This document shows, in pieces, positions 43,032 through 52,259 of a stretch of DNA of 64,000 nucleotides. The notes beneath the pieces were generated by a model. The model searched no databases, was not told the origin of the DNA, and was given only the letters and a program-made list of their open reading frames with translations. The position numbers and the translations under genes were made by a program. The stretch's first letter is position 1. Each line of letters starts with the position of its first letter. The stretch is from Solobacterium sp. (GTDB lineage: Bacteria; Bacillota_I; Bacilli_A; Erysipelotrichales; Erysipelotrichaceae): NCBI GenBank assembly GCA_017512725.1, contig JAFWEW010000035.1:1-64000 (forward strand), in the 5' to 3' direction.

Positions 43032-44696
43032 TTATGCCATAACCTCATCCGGCGAAACATCGCTGGTTCCGCCGGTCACAGCAGATTTGCCGACATTAAG
43101 GCAGTGGTCTCCCATACGTTCAAGTGTACCGAGAATGTCAGAATAAACAGATTCTGCCACCGGAGAGTTGCAGACCTTGTCGGTCATTCGCTCGAAGTGC
43201 TTTCTGCGCGCTTCTTCTTCCATCGCATCCAGCTCATTCTCCAGTATCAGCAACCGTTCATAGGTATCTGCGTTTCTTGTAACAAAGGTTTCTGCCGAGA
43301 GATCAAACATGTCAAGAAGTTTTGCATGCATGCCGTCAATATCTGCAATCGCCGCATCCGAGAACTTCTCATTCTTTTCGAAAACCATCAGGTAGAACTC
43401 GATGAGGTTGCTCGCAAGATCACCGACACGCTCATAGTTCTTTACTGCATCAAACATGAACCGGACATCGTTCTTGTCCTGACCGGTCAGGTTGCGCTGC
43501 ATATTAAGATTGATCAGGTATGCCGTAATCTGCTGATCAAATGTATTGACGATTGCTTCCCGGCTGTCAAACGCTTCTTTGTCTTCCTCGCCTCCCGGCT
43601 TATGCAGGAATTCATCCACCTTAACGATATTCAGCCGTACCATATCGATCAGCTTGAGGGTCGCATTTTCAGAAGCTTTAACTGCAGCAGACGGAAGAAT
43701 CTTCGTCAGATCCTCATCCAGCTCTTCCAGCAGAACCTTATGTTCTTCAGATACTTTATCCGGTATGAGCTTGCAGACAAAGGCAACCAGCTTCTTTACA
43801 AATGGCAGGAACAGCAGCGTCGTGACAACCTTAAATATAATGTTGGCTACTGCAATCTGCATCATCGGATTCAGATTACCTGCAACACTCTGTATAAAGT
43901 TGGAATACGGCACCAGCACCAACATTCCGATAATCGTTGAGATTACATTGATCGTCGTATGCAGTGCGGCGGTTCGTTTTCCTTCCGTGGATCCGCCGAT
44001 GGCTGCCAGGATTCCGGTCATGGTCGTTCCGATATTCGCACCGAACATAAACGGAAGCGATGCGGAGAATGTAATCGCTCCGGCCTGATACAGTTTCTGT
44101 GCAACACCGATTGTTGCGGCAGAAGACTGAACCAGCGCGGTCAGCAGCACACCCGTTAACATCGCAAGGATCGGGTTCCGGCTCATCGCCAGCGCAACTG
44201 CCTCAAACTCGGGAAGTTCCTTCAGTGCCGCCAGCGAATCGCCCATTCCCGCCATACCAAAGAAAATCAGACCAAATCCAAGGATGACGTTTCCGACATA
44301 GACATACTGTCGTTTCTTTCCGAAACAGATCAGCATCGTTCCAACGAAAATAATGAACATCGCATACTTCTCGATGTTTACCGAAATCAGGAAAGACGTA
44401 ACCGTAGTTCCGATCGTCGCACCGAGAATAATCCCCGCGGCCTGTTCCAGTGTCATGAGACCAGCCCGGACAAGTCCGATTGAAATCGCGGATGTCGCAG
44501 AACTCGACTGCATGATTACCGTCATAATGATTCCGATGAACAGTCCGGACACCGGATTTGATGTGTACTTTTCGATGTAGTCCCTGAGGCGGTCACCTGC
44601 GGTAGCCTTCAGTCCGTCTCCCATGAATTTGATTCCAAACATGAAGAGTCCGAAACCGCCTAGCACCATTCCCCAGTCCAATGATGAAATTCCCAT
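43032..44696 (-). CDS. Na+/phosphate cotransporter (NptA/YjbB type) with PhoU tail
   Basis: 554 residues. Two repeated membrane halves (residues about 1-140 and 165-310) each carry the QSSSAT/QSSAATIG motif typical of Na_Pi_cotrans, and the C-terminal third (about 335-540) is a helical PhoU-like cytosolic domain (VKNYERVGDLASN, ERMGDHCLNV). It transports phosphate with sodium, and the PhoU tail probably regulates it. It is a normal family architecture. Confidence 0.92.
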   Translation of the reverse strand: MGISSLDWGMVLGGFGLFMFGIKFMGDGLKATAGDRLRDYIEKYTSNPVSGLFIGIIMTVIMQSSSATSAISIGLVRAGLMTLEQAAGIILGATIGTTVTSFLISVNIEKYAMFIIFVGTMLICFGKKRQYVYVGNVILGFGLIFFGMAGMGDSLAALKELPEFEAVALAMSRNPILAMLTGVLLTALVQSSAATIGVAQKLYQAGAITFSASLPFMFGANIGTTMTGILAAIGGSTEGKRTAALHTTINVISTIIGMLVLVPYSNFIQSVAGNLNPMMQIAVANIIFKVVTTLLFLPFVKKLVAFVCKLIPDKVSEEHKVLLEELDEDLTKILPSAAVKASENATLKLIDMVRLNIVKVDEFLHKPGGEEDKEAFDSREAIVNTFDQQITAYLINLNMQRNLTGQDKNDVRFMFDAVKNYERVGDLASNLIEFYLMVFEKNEKFSDAAIADIDGMHAKLLDMFDLSAETFVTRNADTYERLLILENELDAMEEEARRKHFERMTDKVCNSPVAESVYSDILGTLERMGDHCLNVGKSAVTGGTSDVSPDEVMA

Positions 44697-44794
44697 TCAA
44701 TCACCCCTTCTTTACAAACAGTGGTTATCCAGTTCTATATATTATTTATCTTATCGTATATTCTGCCGAGATACGAAACAGAAAAAGAAGATCG

Positions 44795-45433
44795 CTACTG
44801 CAGATCTTCCTTTGTCGTGATTTTTTTATTTGCGTAACTTCCGGTAATTACCCGGATCCCGGATTTCGAATACCGTTCCCAGATCGAACAGTCGTCGGTT
44901 GCCTGAAAGCCCTCTGCCTCTGCCTTCTTCATATATCTCAGCAGAGCTTCGGTGCGGAATGCCTGCGGTGTCTGGGCTGCCATCAGTTTTTCCCGGGGCA
45001 GGGTTTCGACGATATAGCCATTCTCTGTGATCTTGATCGTATCCTTGCAGGGAACCATCAGACAGGCCGCTTCTTCCTTCACCATTGCCTGTTTGATTTC
45101 TTCCAGACTGTCCTTGCTCAGAAATGGTCTTGCGCCGTCATGAATCAATACCGTTTCGCTGATTACCGCCTGCAGACCATGGAACACACTTTCCTGACGG
45201 GTCGCTCCACCCTGGACCAGAACGATCCTGCCGACCCCTTCTGAACTGATCTCTCTGCGGTAGTCATCCGCATCGGTCACTACAATCACCAGTTCACAGT
45301 CGCTGTCATCAAGAAACAGCGCCATACTGTGCTCGAGGATTGTCTTTCCTTCAAGCCGGTAATACGCCTTGTTGTATCCGAGTCCCATGCGGCTGCCGGA
45401 ACCTGCCGCAACTATCAGTGCCGTATACTTCAC
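44795..45433 (-). CDS. ispD: 2-C-methyl-D-erythritol 4-phosphate cytidylyltransferase
   Basis: 212 residues from GTG 45433, which has AAGGAGATG upstream. The CTP-binding motif (ALIVAAGSGSRMGLGYNKAYYRLEGK), VLIHDGARPF and the C-terminal ATDDCSIWERY region match IspD. It makes CDP-ME in the non-mevalonate isoprenoid pathway. The other pathway genes are elsewhere. The protein is a bit short at the C-terminus. Confidence 0.9.
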   Translation of the reverse strand: MKYTALIVAAGSGSRMGLGYNKAYYRLEGKTILEHSMALFLDDSDCELVIVVTDADDYRREISSEGVGRIVLVQGGATRQESVFHGLQAVISETVLIHDGARPFLSKDSLEEIKQAMVKEEAACLMVPCKDTIKITENGYIVETLPREKLMAAQTPQAFRTEALLRYMKKAEAEGFQATDDCSIWERYSKSGIRVITGSYANKKITTKEDLQ

Positions 45434-45663
45434 GCAGTGATCATCTCCTTCTGTAATTCCGCTTCATTATATCCGGAAAGAAAAAACCGCTCTACCACAA
45501 GCAGCTTTTCCCCATTGCAATTATTATCATTCAGGCGTTCTTCTTTGCATGTTTCTCCGGAAGTTGTACGGATCCTGCCTGTACGGTCACCGGTGAATCT
45601 CTGCCTGCGAACACTCTAACAAGCTTCAGAATCTGTTCTGTCAGCCTGTTACCAGTACTATAG

Positions 45664-45703
45664 CCGCTAAATGGAATGAATTCTTCCCTTTTTAGCGGTT
45701 TTT
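45664..45703 (+). terminator. Terminator-like hairpin in the ispD intergenic region
   Basis: CCGCTAAA...TTTAGCGG with an inner GGAA/TTCC pair and T-run (TTTTT) on the plus strand. No plus-strand gene is visible upstream. Confidence 0.5.
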
Positions 45704-45846
45704 CGCCAGGAATCAGGAATGAATTTTGTTGTTTTGCAAATATTTCATAATTCATCCTCTGAATTCATGGCTTTCTATAAGGTTATCTCCTGATTTTCGG
45801 AAATTCTCCGCAAGTCATCCCATCGCAGATTTGTTCTATTTTTAAC

Positions 45847-45870
45847 AAAAAAAGACAGGTTTCCCTGTCG
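45847..45870 (-). terminator. Terminator of the COG2426-like gene
   Basis: GACAGG-GAAA-CCTGTC hairpin with a run of seven T on the minus strand. Confidence 0.88.
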
Positions 45871-45872
45871 AA

Positions 45873-46367
45873 TCACATCACCTGACCAAGTGCACCATAC
45901 GATACGGCGGTCATGATCACTGCCGCAAGAAGGATTCCAAGCAGGATGGAAATACTTGCGCGTTTCAGGTCCATATCAAACAGCGCCGCAACCAGCGCAC
46001 CGGTCCATGCGCCGGTTCCCGGCAGCGGGATGCCGACAAACAAGATCAGCCCCAGAGCACCGTAACGGTCGATCTTCGGTTTATTCTTCCTCGCCTTTTC
46101 TTCCATCTTTTCAACAACTCTTGACATGTGATGATCTGCCATCCAGTGAAAGATTTTTTTAATAAAAAGAAGAATAAACGGTATCGGTAAAATGTTTCCA
46201 AGCACACAGAACACAATTGCGCGCCACATCGGAATTCCCAACATGCGTGCAAGCAGCAGTCCGCCTCTCTCTTCGATCAGCGGAATCATACTTACAAGAA
46301 AGACAGACCACTCCGGAGAGATGTACTGTCCGATCGTATTCATAAACCAGGTAATAAAACCTTCCAT
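45873..46367 (-). CDS. Small membrane protein of the COG2426 (small multidrug export) family
   Basis: 164 residues with a conserved PLIEERGGLLLARMLGIP segment near residue 30, a central basic loop (MEEKARKNKPKIDRYG) and the motif FVGIPLPGTGAWTGALVA, as in COG2426 membrane proteins. Four or five TM helices. The 'multidrug export' label in databases is weakly supported, so transport function is uncertain. It is a single gene with its own terminator. Confidence 0.8.
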   Translation of the reverse strand: MEGFITWFMNTIGQYISPEWSVFLVSMIPLIEERGGLLLARMLGIPMWRAIVFCVLGNILPIPFILLFIKKIFHWMADHHMSRVVEKMEEKARKNKPKIDRYGALGLILFVGIPLPGTGAWTGALVAALFDMDLKRASISILLGILLAAVIMTAVSYGALGQVM

Positions 46368-46476
46368 AATATCCTCACAATCTTCGGATACCCATTGTAC
46401 AGGAACACCCCTTCCCCATAAACCACCCGTCCGAAACCCTGCCTGAAAAAATATTGAAAAAAAATTACTTTTTGTG

Positions 46477-46505
46477 TTGACATGGGTTTTACCTCGAGGT
46501 ATTAT
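46477..46505 (+). promoter_or_regulatory. Promoter of the tRNA-Ile/Ala unit
   Basis: TTGACA (46477-46482) and TATTAT (46500-46505) with a 17-base spacer, 23 bases before the tRNA-Ile start. Confidence 0.75.
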
Positions 46506-46527
46506 AACTGAGCATCTGGAGAAAGTT

Positions 46528-46604
<77 letters not shown>

Positions 46605-46631
46605 TCGTTTCTCTTCAGATTAAACATATAT

Positions 46632-46704
46632 GGGGTTATAGCTCAGCTGGGAGAGCACCTGCTTTGCAAGCAGGGGGTCAGGAGTTCGATCCTCCTTAGC
46701 TCCA
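46632..46704 (+). tRNA. tRNA-Ala (anticodon TGC)
   Basis: Acceptor GGGGTTA/TAGCTCC with G-U pairs, D-arm TAGCTCAGCTGG, anticodon loop TTTGCAA with TGC, T-arm GGAGTTCGATCC. The sequence ends at the discriminator A; no CCA is encoded, so CCA addition is required. In many bacteria this Ile-Ala pair lies inside rRNA operons; here no rRNA is nearby. Confidence 0.97.
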
Positions 46705-46715
46705 CGAAATGATTG

Positions 46716-46743
46716 GGGAATCAATGATTCCCTTTTCTTTTTT
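46716..46743 (+). terminator. Terminator of the tRNA unit
   Basis: GGGAATCA/TGATTCCC hairpin followed by TTTTC and TTTTTTT. Confidence 0.8.
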
Positions 46744-46941
46744 TATCTCAACTGTTTTTAAAGTATAGGAATTCTGTTTATTGATAGATAATATAAGATT
46801 ATAAAAATGCCATACAGAATCGTATCCGAAGAATACAACTGCCATTTCTTTCGACACCCGTCCGAAACCAAAACCAGCGAACCCTGATTGGATTATGATC
46901 CAGGAAAGGATACAATGGTTGGGTAGTAAGGAGTTCCTCTG

Positions 46942-47655
46942 ATGGATAACAACCTGATCTATTTACTGTTTCTGGCAGTTCCGTTTGTTACCGTACTGTT
47001 TTTACTTTTTGTGGCGTCATTCTACAAGGTTCAGAAAAAGGAGTCCATTATCCAGGATATCTTTCCCATTTTCAAGGGAATCTGGAATTCGTTCCGGCCC
47101 AGTTCCGCTGACGGAAAGGAACCCTTCACCTCGAAGTTTCTGGATCTGTTTCAGAAGGCCTACAATGACGAAACCCTCCAAGTAAGTGAAAACAAGAACA
47201 AGTATTACCTGTACAAGATCCTGATCCTGGCTGTAGTTTCCTCCGTTCCTTTCCTGATGCTGGTAATGCTCAACGAAAAAGACCTGCTGTTGGGAGACAC
47301 CGAATGGAGTAATATCTATCTCTACACCATTGTCGCGGTTCCGCTCATCCTGGCCTATCTGCTGAACAAGTATATCAATGTCCGGCATTATCGCGATCTG
47401 TGGATTACCCATTCAAAGATCAAGTCCCATATCGACTGGCGGATGATGGTGTTCATCAAGGAATATGAAACCCAGAAGACGAAAATGAAGCCGGAAGAAT
47501 CGGAAGCCCTGCTGGAATCCCTGCAGAAAAGCTTCATTGATGATATGTGCGAATTCTACAACACCAGTTCCATTGAGGTTTCCGAAAAGGTCATGTCCAA
47601 AGACGAGAACATGTTTCAGGAAATCCTGTCGATTTTTTCAAAGGAAAATTCATGA
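46942..47655 (+). CDS. Unknown membrane protein
   Basis: 237 residues. N-terminal TM (about 5-28), a basic/acidic cytoplasmic stretch, then a TM pair (about 90-110 and 123-142), followed by a long helical C-terminal region (HYRDLWITHSKIKSHIDWRMMVFIKEYETQK...). The arrangement resembles membrane-plus-helical domains seen in SLATT-like effectors, but I cannot place it in a family. The ATG follows AAGGAG. It ends just before a strong terminator. Confidence 0.7.
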   Translation: MDNNLIYLLFLAVPFVTVLFLLFVASFYKVQKKESIIQDIFPIFKGIWNSFRPSSADGKEPFTSKFLDLFQKAYNDETLQVSENKNKYYLYKILILAVVSSVPFLMLVMLNEKDLLLGDTEWSNIYLYTIVAVPLILAYLLNKYINVRHYRDLWITHSKIKSHIDWRMMVFIKEYETQKTKMKPEESEALLESLQKSFIDDMCEFYNTSSIEVSEKVMSKDENMFQEILSIFSKENS

Positions 47656-47659
47656 GGAA

Positions 47660-47683
47660 CCGCCCTGCGTTGGGCGGTTTTTT
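47660..47683 (+). terminator. Terminator after the unknown membrane-protein gene
   Basis: AACCGCCC/GGGCGGTT hairpin with T6. Confidence 0.9.
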
Positions 47684-47858
47684 ATCCGCGGCAGGTTTTC
47701 CCTTTTTCTTCCGGCATGGCATAAAAAAACTGACACCTTCTGCGATGCCATGGCCTATGTATTCAGAGAAGGTTTCGGCACCGGCAGCCGGACTCACGAA
47801 ACATTGGTAGACGGGATCAAAGACCTGCTGTTTGGAAAGAACAAGTAATGCATTACAC

Positions 47859-47882
47859 GGGGAATCATGGATTCCTTTTTTC
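47859..47882 (+). terminator. Second terminator
   Basis: GGAATC/GATTCC hairpin with TTTTTT. Confidence 0.75.
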
Positions 47883-47957
47883 TGTATCGGCAGCGATATT
47901 CATCTTGGCTGAATACTTTTTCATCTAGTACTATGAAATGAGTGGAGGAAACGCTTT

Positions 47958-49520
47958 ATGGTTAAGCATTGGATCAAAACCATCCTGAGTCTTACATTGA
48001 TTCTTGTTCTGGGCGCATGCGGACAGGAAAATAAGAAAGACGTATCTCTTGTCGATTTCACAGGCATGAACAAAAATGATGTGGAAACCTGGAGAACCGA
48101 AAACAATATCAGCACCGATGAGGTGAAATATGCCTACGAATACAATGAAACAATTCCCAAGGATACCGTAATTTCACAGTCCATTCCGGCCGGTCAGCCG
48201 CTGGATGGCAGGAATCTTACGATTACGCTTTCCAACGGCGTCGATCCCCAGGCAGAGATTACCCTGATCGACTTTACCGGAATGAGCCTTGCGGATATCC
48301 AGCAGTGGTTCATCAACGAGCATTTCGAACAGGTCAGCGTGGAATATGTCTATGATCCCGCCATACCGGTCGGACAGTTTGTCGGCACAAGCGTAACGGA
48401 CGGAAAAGCCTGCCGTGATGAACCGATCGTCATTCAGATATCCGGGGATCCGGAACAGGCTGGTGTCGCAGTAACGGTACCGGATATGTCCGGCTGGACA
48501 CAGAGTCAGGCAGAACAGTGGGCAAATACCAACCAGATCACAATTGACTACAGCATTACGATGAGTGAAACCGTACCGCAGGGATGCGTCGCATCACAGT
48601 CTCCGGTTCCCAATTCTGAAATTGTCAAAGGCGATCACATGCAGGTTTCCATCTCGGGCGGCTCACAGGTACAGGCGATTGATCTTACCGGCATGAGCAG
48701 TGATGACATCAATGCCTGGGGTCAGCAGAATGATATCCAGATTTCCTGGATGCAGTGCTGGAATGCAGCTCCGAGCGGAACCGTGTACTGGAATCAGCCA
48801 AACAGCGGAACGATGCGCATGGGCGATATCATGAAGGTCTATATCTCCGTCGGCCCGATCCCGGTCGCAGATTATACCGGTCTTTCCTATCAGAACAATT
48901 TCATGGGCTGGCTGAATTCCATCAATGATCAGTATTATCAGTCCGCGAATCTCAATGTTACAGTTTCCACACAGGCAACCAGTGATGTGGCTGACGGTGT
49001 AATCATCAGTCAGCAGCCCAACAGCGGTTACCTTGATCCGGGAAGCACGATCAATCTGGTCATCGCTCAGCATGTCGACCCTCAGCCGACACCAACACCG
49101 GAACCGGGCGGACTGAAAGTCAACGTTCCGTCCATGACCGGATCCAGTGAATCTGACTTCCTTGGTGCACTGCAGGGTTACGGAATGGCGGCAGGAAACC
49201 GTACCGAACAGTATTCCAAAGTCATCGCACAGGGATACATTCTCTACAATGACACCGGAAGTTTTGATCCGGGAAGCTCGATCAACTATGTTGTAAGCCT
49301 CGGTCAGTTCAAAGTCATTCCGCAGTACTGGGCAGGAAAGAACTACACCGATCTTGTAAGCTACATCGACAGTGCCAACCGGATGGGCGCCAATGTATCA
49401 CTGGATACGTCCTACGAGAACACGAATGATGTGAACTCGGATAAACGGGTCAAGGATATCACCGGACCGCTGGATGACGGTGTGGTCCATGTCACGGTAT
49501 GGCGGTTAGTACTCTATTAA
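47958..49520 (+). CDS. PASTA-repeat lipoprotein
   Basis: 520 residues. The lipobox LGAC (Cys near residue 21) predicts a lipid anchor. About six tandem PASTA-like modules follow (each with a beta-alpha-beta pattern and xxxP-x-G or SGG/SLG ends, e.g. DVSLVDFTGMN, ITLIDFTGMS, VTVPDMSGWTQSQAEQW, QAIDLTGMSSDDIN), plus a Pro/Thr linker (QPTPTPEPGG). PASTA domains usually decorate penicillin-binding proteins and Ser/Thr kinases. Here no kinase or PBP domain is attached. It may bind cell-wall fragments or act as a decoy. The GTGGAGGAAA ribosome site precedes ATG. Confidence 0.85.
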   Translation: MVKHWIKTILSLTLILVLGACGQENKKDVSLVDFTGMNKNDVETWRTENNISTDEVKYAYEYNETIPKDTVISQSIPAGQPLDGRNLTITLSNGVDPQAEITLIDFTGMSLADIQQWFINEHFEQVSVEYVYDPAIPVGQFVGTSVTDGKACRDEPIVIQISGDPEQAGVAVTVPDMSGWTQSQAEQWANTNQITIDYSITMSETVPQGCVASQSPVPNSEIVKGDHMQVSISGGSQVQAIDLTGMSSDDINAWGQQNDIQISWMQCWNAAPSGTVYWNQPNSGTMRMGDIMKVYISVGPIPVADYTGLSYQNNFMGWLNSINDQYYQSANLNVTVSTQATSDVADGVIISQQPNSGYLDPGSTINLVIAQHVDPQPTPTPEPGGLKVNVPSMTGSSESDFLGALQGYGMAAGNRTEQYSKVIAQGYILYNDTGSFDPGSSINYVVSLGQFKVIPQYWAGKNYTDLVSYIDSANRMGANVSLDTSYENTNDVNSDKRVKDITGPLDDGVVHVTVWRLVLY

Positions 49521-49533
49521 TTTACACAGACAG

Positions 49534-49570
49534 AACAGGAGAGGCATGATTCTGCTTCTCCTGTTTTTTG
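49534..49570 (+). terminator. Terminator of the PASTA lipoprotein gene
   Basis: AACAGGAGA/TCTCCTGTT hairpin with TTTTTT. Confidence 0.88.
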
Positions 49571-49706
49571 TTATCTTTGTCTGCGATGCCGGATATCCGG
49601 TTCCGGGTTTGCCTTATGAGAAACACGAATCGAAAAAGGCGCACATTCAGCACCTTTCTGTATCTGTATTGATTCGGGATGCCCTGCTATCCGGGAGTCA
49701 CTGAAA

Positions 49707-50837
49707 TCAGTTCTGTCCCTCCGGAGCAGCCTCTTCCGCCGGTTCTTCTTCCGGCGGTTCTTTCTTTGCAATCCACTTTTCAAACTGCAGTTTGAGGAAC
49801 GCTCCAACCGGAACTGCCAGCAGCATCCCCAAGATTCCGCCTACCGCACCGCCTGCCAGCAGTGAGGCAACGACCAGAAGCGGATGGATCTGAATCGCAC
49901 CGGCGAGCAGTCTTGGATTCAGGATGTTACCGTCAATCAGCATTATTATTTCAAGCACAACAAGGCCGATGATGATCATTCTGAGATCGAACCCGTTAAT
50001 GACATTGGCAAGAATGACTGCGATATATCCCAGTGTCGGACCGACATACGGGATCAGATTACCAAAACCGGTAATAAAGCCGATTACTACGGCATACGGC
50101 ATTTTGATCAGAGAGAATACGATCGATACCGCCACACCAACAATAATCGCGTCTACCGACTGACCACGGATGTATCCGGAGAAGCACTTGTCCGCGTCCG
50201 CAATGAGTTCTTTCCACTTGGCAATCGCTCTGGAAGAAAGCAGCTTGTGCAGCACATTTCCCCAGTATTTGGCAAGATTCTCTCCGTCAATCAGGAAGTA
50301 AATCGAAAAGATAATGCCAAACAGCAGTGTTGAGAATACACTGGCAACGGATGAGATCGCACCGCTCACGGAACTTCCGATGTTCGGAATATTGATATTC
50401 AGTTTCTCAAGATATTCCCTAGCCTTTTCGATCATCGTATTCAGTTCACCGGAATAGGTCTCAAACAAGGAGGTGATACTGTCGAAATTGATATTCGTAA
50501 TCAGCTTTGAAGATACTAACGCAAAGAACAGTACAATTGCCGCAAAGATCAGAATCATGCACAGAAATACAGAAACCGCTCTTACCCATTTTGCTTTTGG
50601 GAACATCTTCTTAAACTGTTTTTCCGTGCTGTGAACCATCGGCAGAATCAGATAGGCAATCACACCGCCGATCACAATCGGCTTAAGGACTGCGTCAAGC
50701 AGTTTTTTTAATACGCCCAGAACCGGAAGTGACTTGTAGATCGCATATCCAAGAAATACCGTCACCAGTGCCGCAAGCCCTGCGTAGGTGGCAATTTTCA
50801 AGTACTTTCGATCCAGTTTTGCAAAAAAGTTTTTCAT
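49707..50837 (-). CDS. AI-2E family transporter
   Basis: 376 residues from ATG 50837, with GGGGAAAG upstream. Eight or so TM helices, with the family motifs FITGFGNLIPYVGPTLGYI near residue 250-270 and the terminal GILGMLLAVPVGA. The C-terminal tail is acidic (PPEEEPAEEAAPEG). The family (YdgG/TqsA-like) exports small molecules or forms Na/H antiporters; substrate unknown. Confidence 0.88.
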   Translation of the reverse strand: MKNFFAKLDRKYLKIATYAGLAALVTVFLGYAIYKSLPVLGVLKKLLDAVLKPIVIGGVIAYLILPMVHSTEKQFKKMFPKAKWVRAVSVFLCMILIFAAIVLFFALVSSKLITNINFDSITSLFETYSGELNTMIEKAREYLEKLNINIPNIGSSVSGAISSVASVFSTLLFGIIFSIYFLIDGENLAKYWGNVLHKLLSSRAIAKWKELIADADKCFSGYIRGQSVDAIIVGVAVSIVFSLIKMPYAVVIGFITGFGNLIPYVGPTLGYIAVILANVINGFDLRMIIIGLVVLEIIMLIDGNILNPRLLAGAIQIHPLLVVASLLAGGAVGGILGMLLAVPVGAFLKLQFEKWIAKKEPPEEEPAEEAAPEGQN

Positions 50838-51089
50838 ATTCTTTCCCCACAACGCTGCTGTTATTCTCTCCGGGTTCCAGAAGATTCACCCGGATGAATA
50901 TGTTCGCGTATTCTATCAAAACATTGTAAACCAACTTTTATAATTATCAGAAAATTCTTTTGTTCTTCCGATCGTTAACATGCAGGAAGAACGACCGCAT
51001 GACGGACCGTTCTTTTCCATCCTCCCAGTGCTGTTTCGGAGCGGGAAGTCCCTGCTCTGTGGCTTCCGCGCAGGCAGCGGAACCATACA

Positions 51090-52172
51090 TCAGGAATTGT
51101 ACAGAAAATAGTCTGCGCTGTGGGCAATACTCTGAACATCCGGATGCGGAAAAACAGATGTATCGATGCCGAGTTTTTCAGCGGTCATTGCCGCAAGCAG
51201 CTGCAGCGGGATGACAAAGCTGATCGGTGAGAGTTCCTCTGAAAAATCAATTCCCAGTTCCAGGTCATTCACCGAAGCGTTGAGATGCGGAGAAATCACA
51301 AACACATGATTTGTGATGGAACGGGCAAGGTTGATGATCTCAATATTCCGCTGAGGATGAGCAGAAGGATGCACCAGGGCAATACAGTAATCATCTTCCA
51401 GAAACGACAGATCAATCAGATGCGCAAACTCCTCTGCCTCATAGCTTCCAACGATCCGTTTCAGCGTTTCTCCGATCTTCAGAGCTCCTTCCATGGCAGT
51501 TACGCTGTTCAGTGCGCTGCCATAAATACTGAGTTTCGGAGCGTTCGCAAATTCCTCCAGATGTTCCTGTACCCAGTACCGGGAGCGTTCTATGATCACC
51601 GGGAGATCCGTCTTCAGGAACGCTTCGGTCGCCGCATCACAGTCTGCCGCTTTTCCGGCAAGCGTATATGCAAGCACATACAGTGTCAGCAGTGCTGCCG
51701 TATACCCCTGTGTTTCGGGCGGTACCATTTCCTTTTCACACAGCATCGGCAGCCAGACATCACTGATCCGCACCGCTTCACTGGTTTCGTCCTGAGAGAA
51801 GCACATCGTCAGACAGCCCTGCTGCTTTGCATACTTCAGAGCCTCAATCGTAGAGGTGCTGGTACCGGACTGTGAAACACCGACCGCCAGTACTTCTCCT
51901 GGCTGATAGACACCCGAAGGATTGACCGTTTCCGTATCACAGAACAATACCGGCTGTTGAGAAGAGGTCTCAATATTCAGATAGCGGGAAAAATACACTG
52001 CGCCAAGACAGGACACATGATAGCTGGTACCGGAACCGAAAAAGTAGATCCGTCTGATACTGTGATCCGCAAAGAGTTTCTGTACCGGCTGGAGAAATGT
52101 TTCCCGTTTCGAAAACACCTGCTGCAGGATCTGCGGCTGCCGCAGAATATAATCCATCATAGAAGGCTTCAT
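51090..52172 (-). CDS. Double-SIS-domain sugar isomerase/deglycase-like protein
   Basis: 360 residues with two SIS domains: FFGSGTSYHVSCLGA and SQSGTSTSTIEALKYAK in the first, and IYGSALNSVTAMEGALKIGETLKRIVGSYEAEEFAHL in the second. There is no glutaminase domain, unlike GlmS. It resembles fructosamine/glucoselysine 6-phosphate deglycases and amino-sugar isomerases. No PTS or sugar-kinase gene is adjacent. It diverges from trmD across an 87-base spacer. Confidence 0.85.
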   Translation of the reverse strand: MKPSMMDYILRQPQILQQVFSKRETFLQPVQKLFADHSIRRIYFFGSGTSYHVSCLGAVYFSRYLNIETSSQQPVLFCDTETVNPSGVYQPGEVLAVGVSQSGTSTSTIEALKYAKQQGCLTMCFSQDETSEAVRISDVWLPMLCEKEMVPPETQGYTAALLTLYVLAYTLAGKAADCDAATEAFLKTDLPVIIERSRYWVQEHLEEFANAPKLSIYGSALNSVTAMEGALKIGETLKRIVGSYEAEEFAHLIDLSFLEDDYCIALVHPSAHPQRNIEIINLARSITNHVFVISPHLNASVNDLELGIDFSEELSPISFVIPLQLLAAMTAEKLGIDTSVFPHPDVQSIAHSADYFLYNS

Positions 52173-52259
52173 GTTTCGTTTTCCTTTCCGTCTGCTTTCC
52201 TGTTTCCATCATACGCAGGAGCTGTTGTGCTTTGCCAGATATGTTTATAATTCATATGC

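Larger units (their letters stand above)
45434..45872. other. Gene-poor interval with one weak ORF and two hairpins
   Basis: A 74-codon frame on the minus strand (45531-45755; MNYEIFAKQQ...) has AGAGGAT near its ATG but no family and no conserved pattern that I recognise, and it is crossed by the plus-strand terminator-like hairpin 45664-45703. It may be a decayed gene. The other hairpin (45847-45870) ends the gene to the right. Confidence 0.4.
47656..47957. other. Intergenic region with two terminators and a 32-codon ORF remnant
   Basis: The terminator CCGCCC/GGGCGG T6 occupies 47660-47683, and GGAATC/GATTCC T-rich occupies 47859-47882. Between them a short frame (47750-47848, MAYVFREGF...KDLLFGKNK) has no ribosome site and cannot be assigned; it may be a remnant of an older gene. 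Confidence 0.5.

Noticed and set aside
45531-45755. 74-codon minus-strand ORF
   Set aside because: No recognisable family, and it is crossed by a terminator-like hairpin; kept only as a possible remnant.
47750-47848. 32-codon ORF MAYVFREGF
   Set aside because: No ribosome site and no homology that I recognise; the region lies between two terminators.
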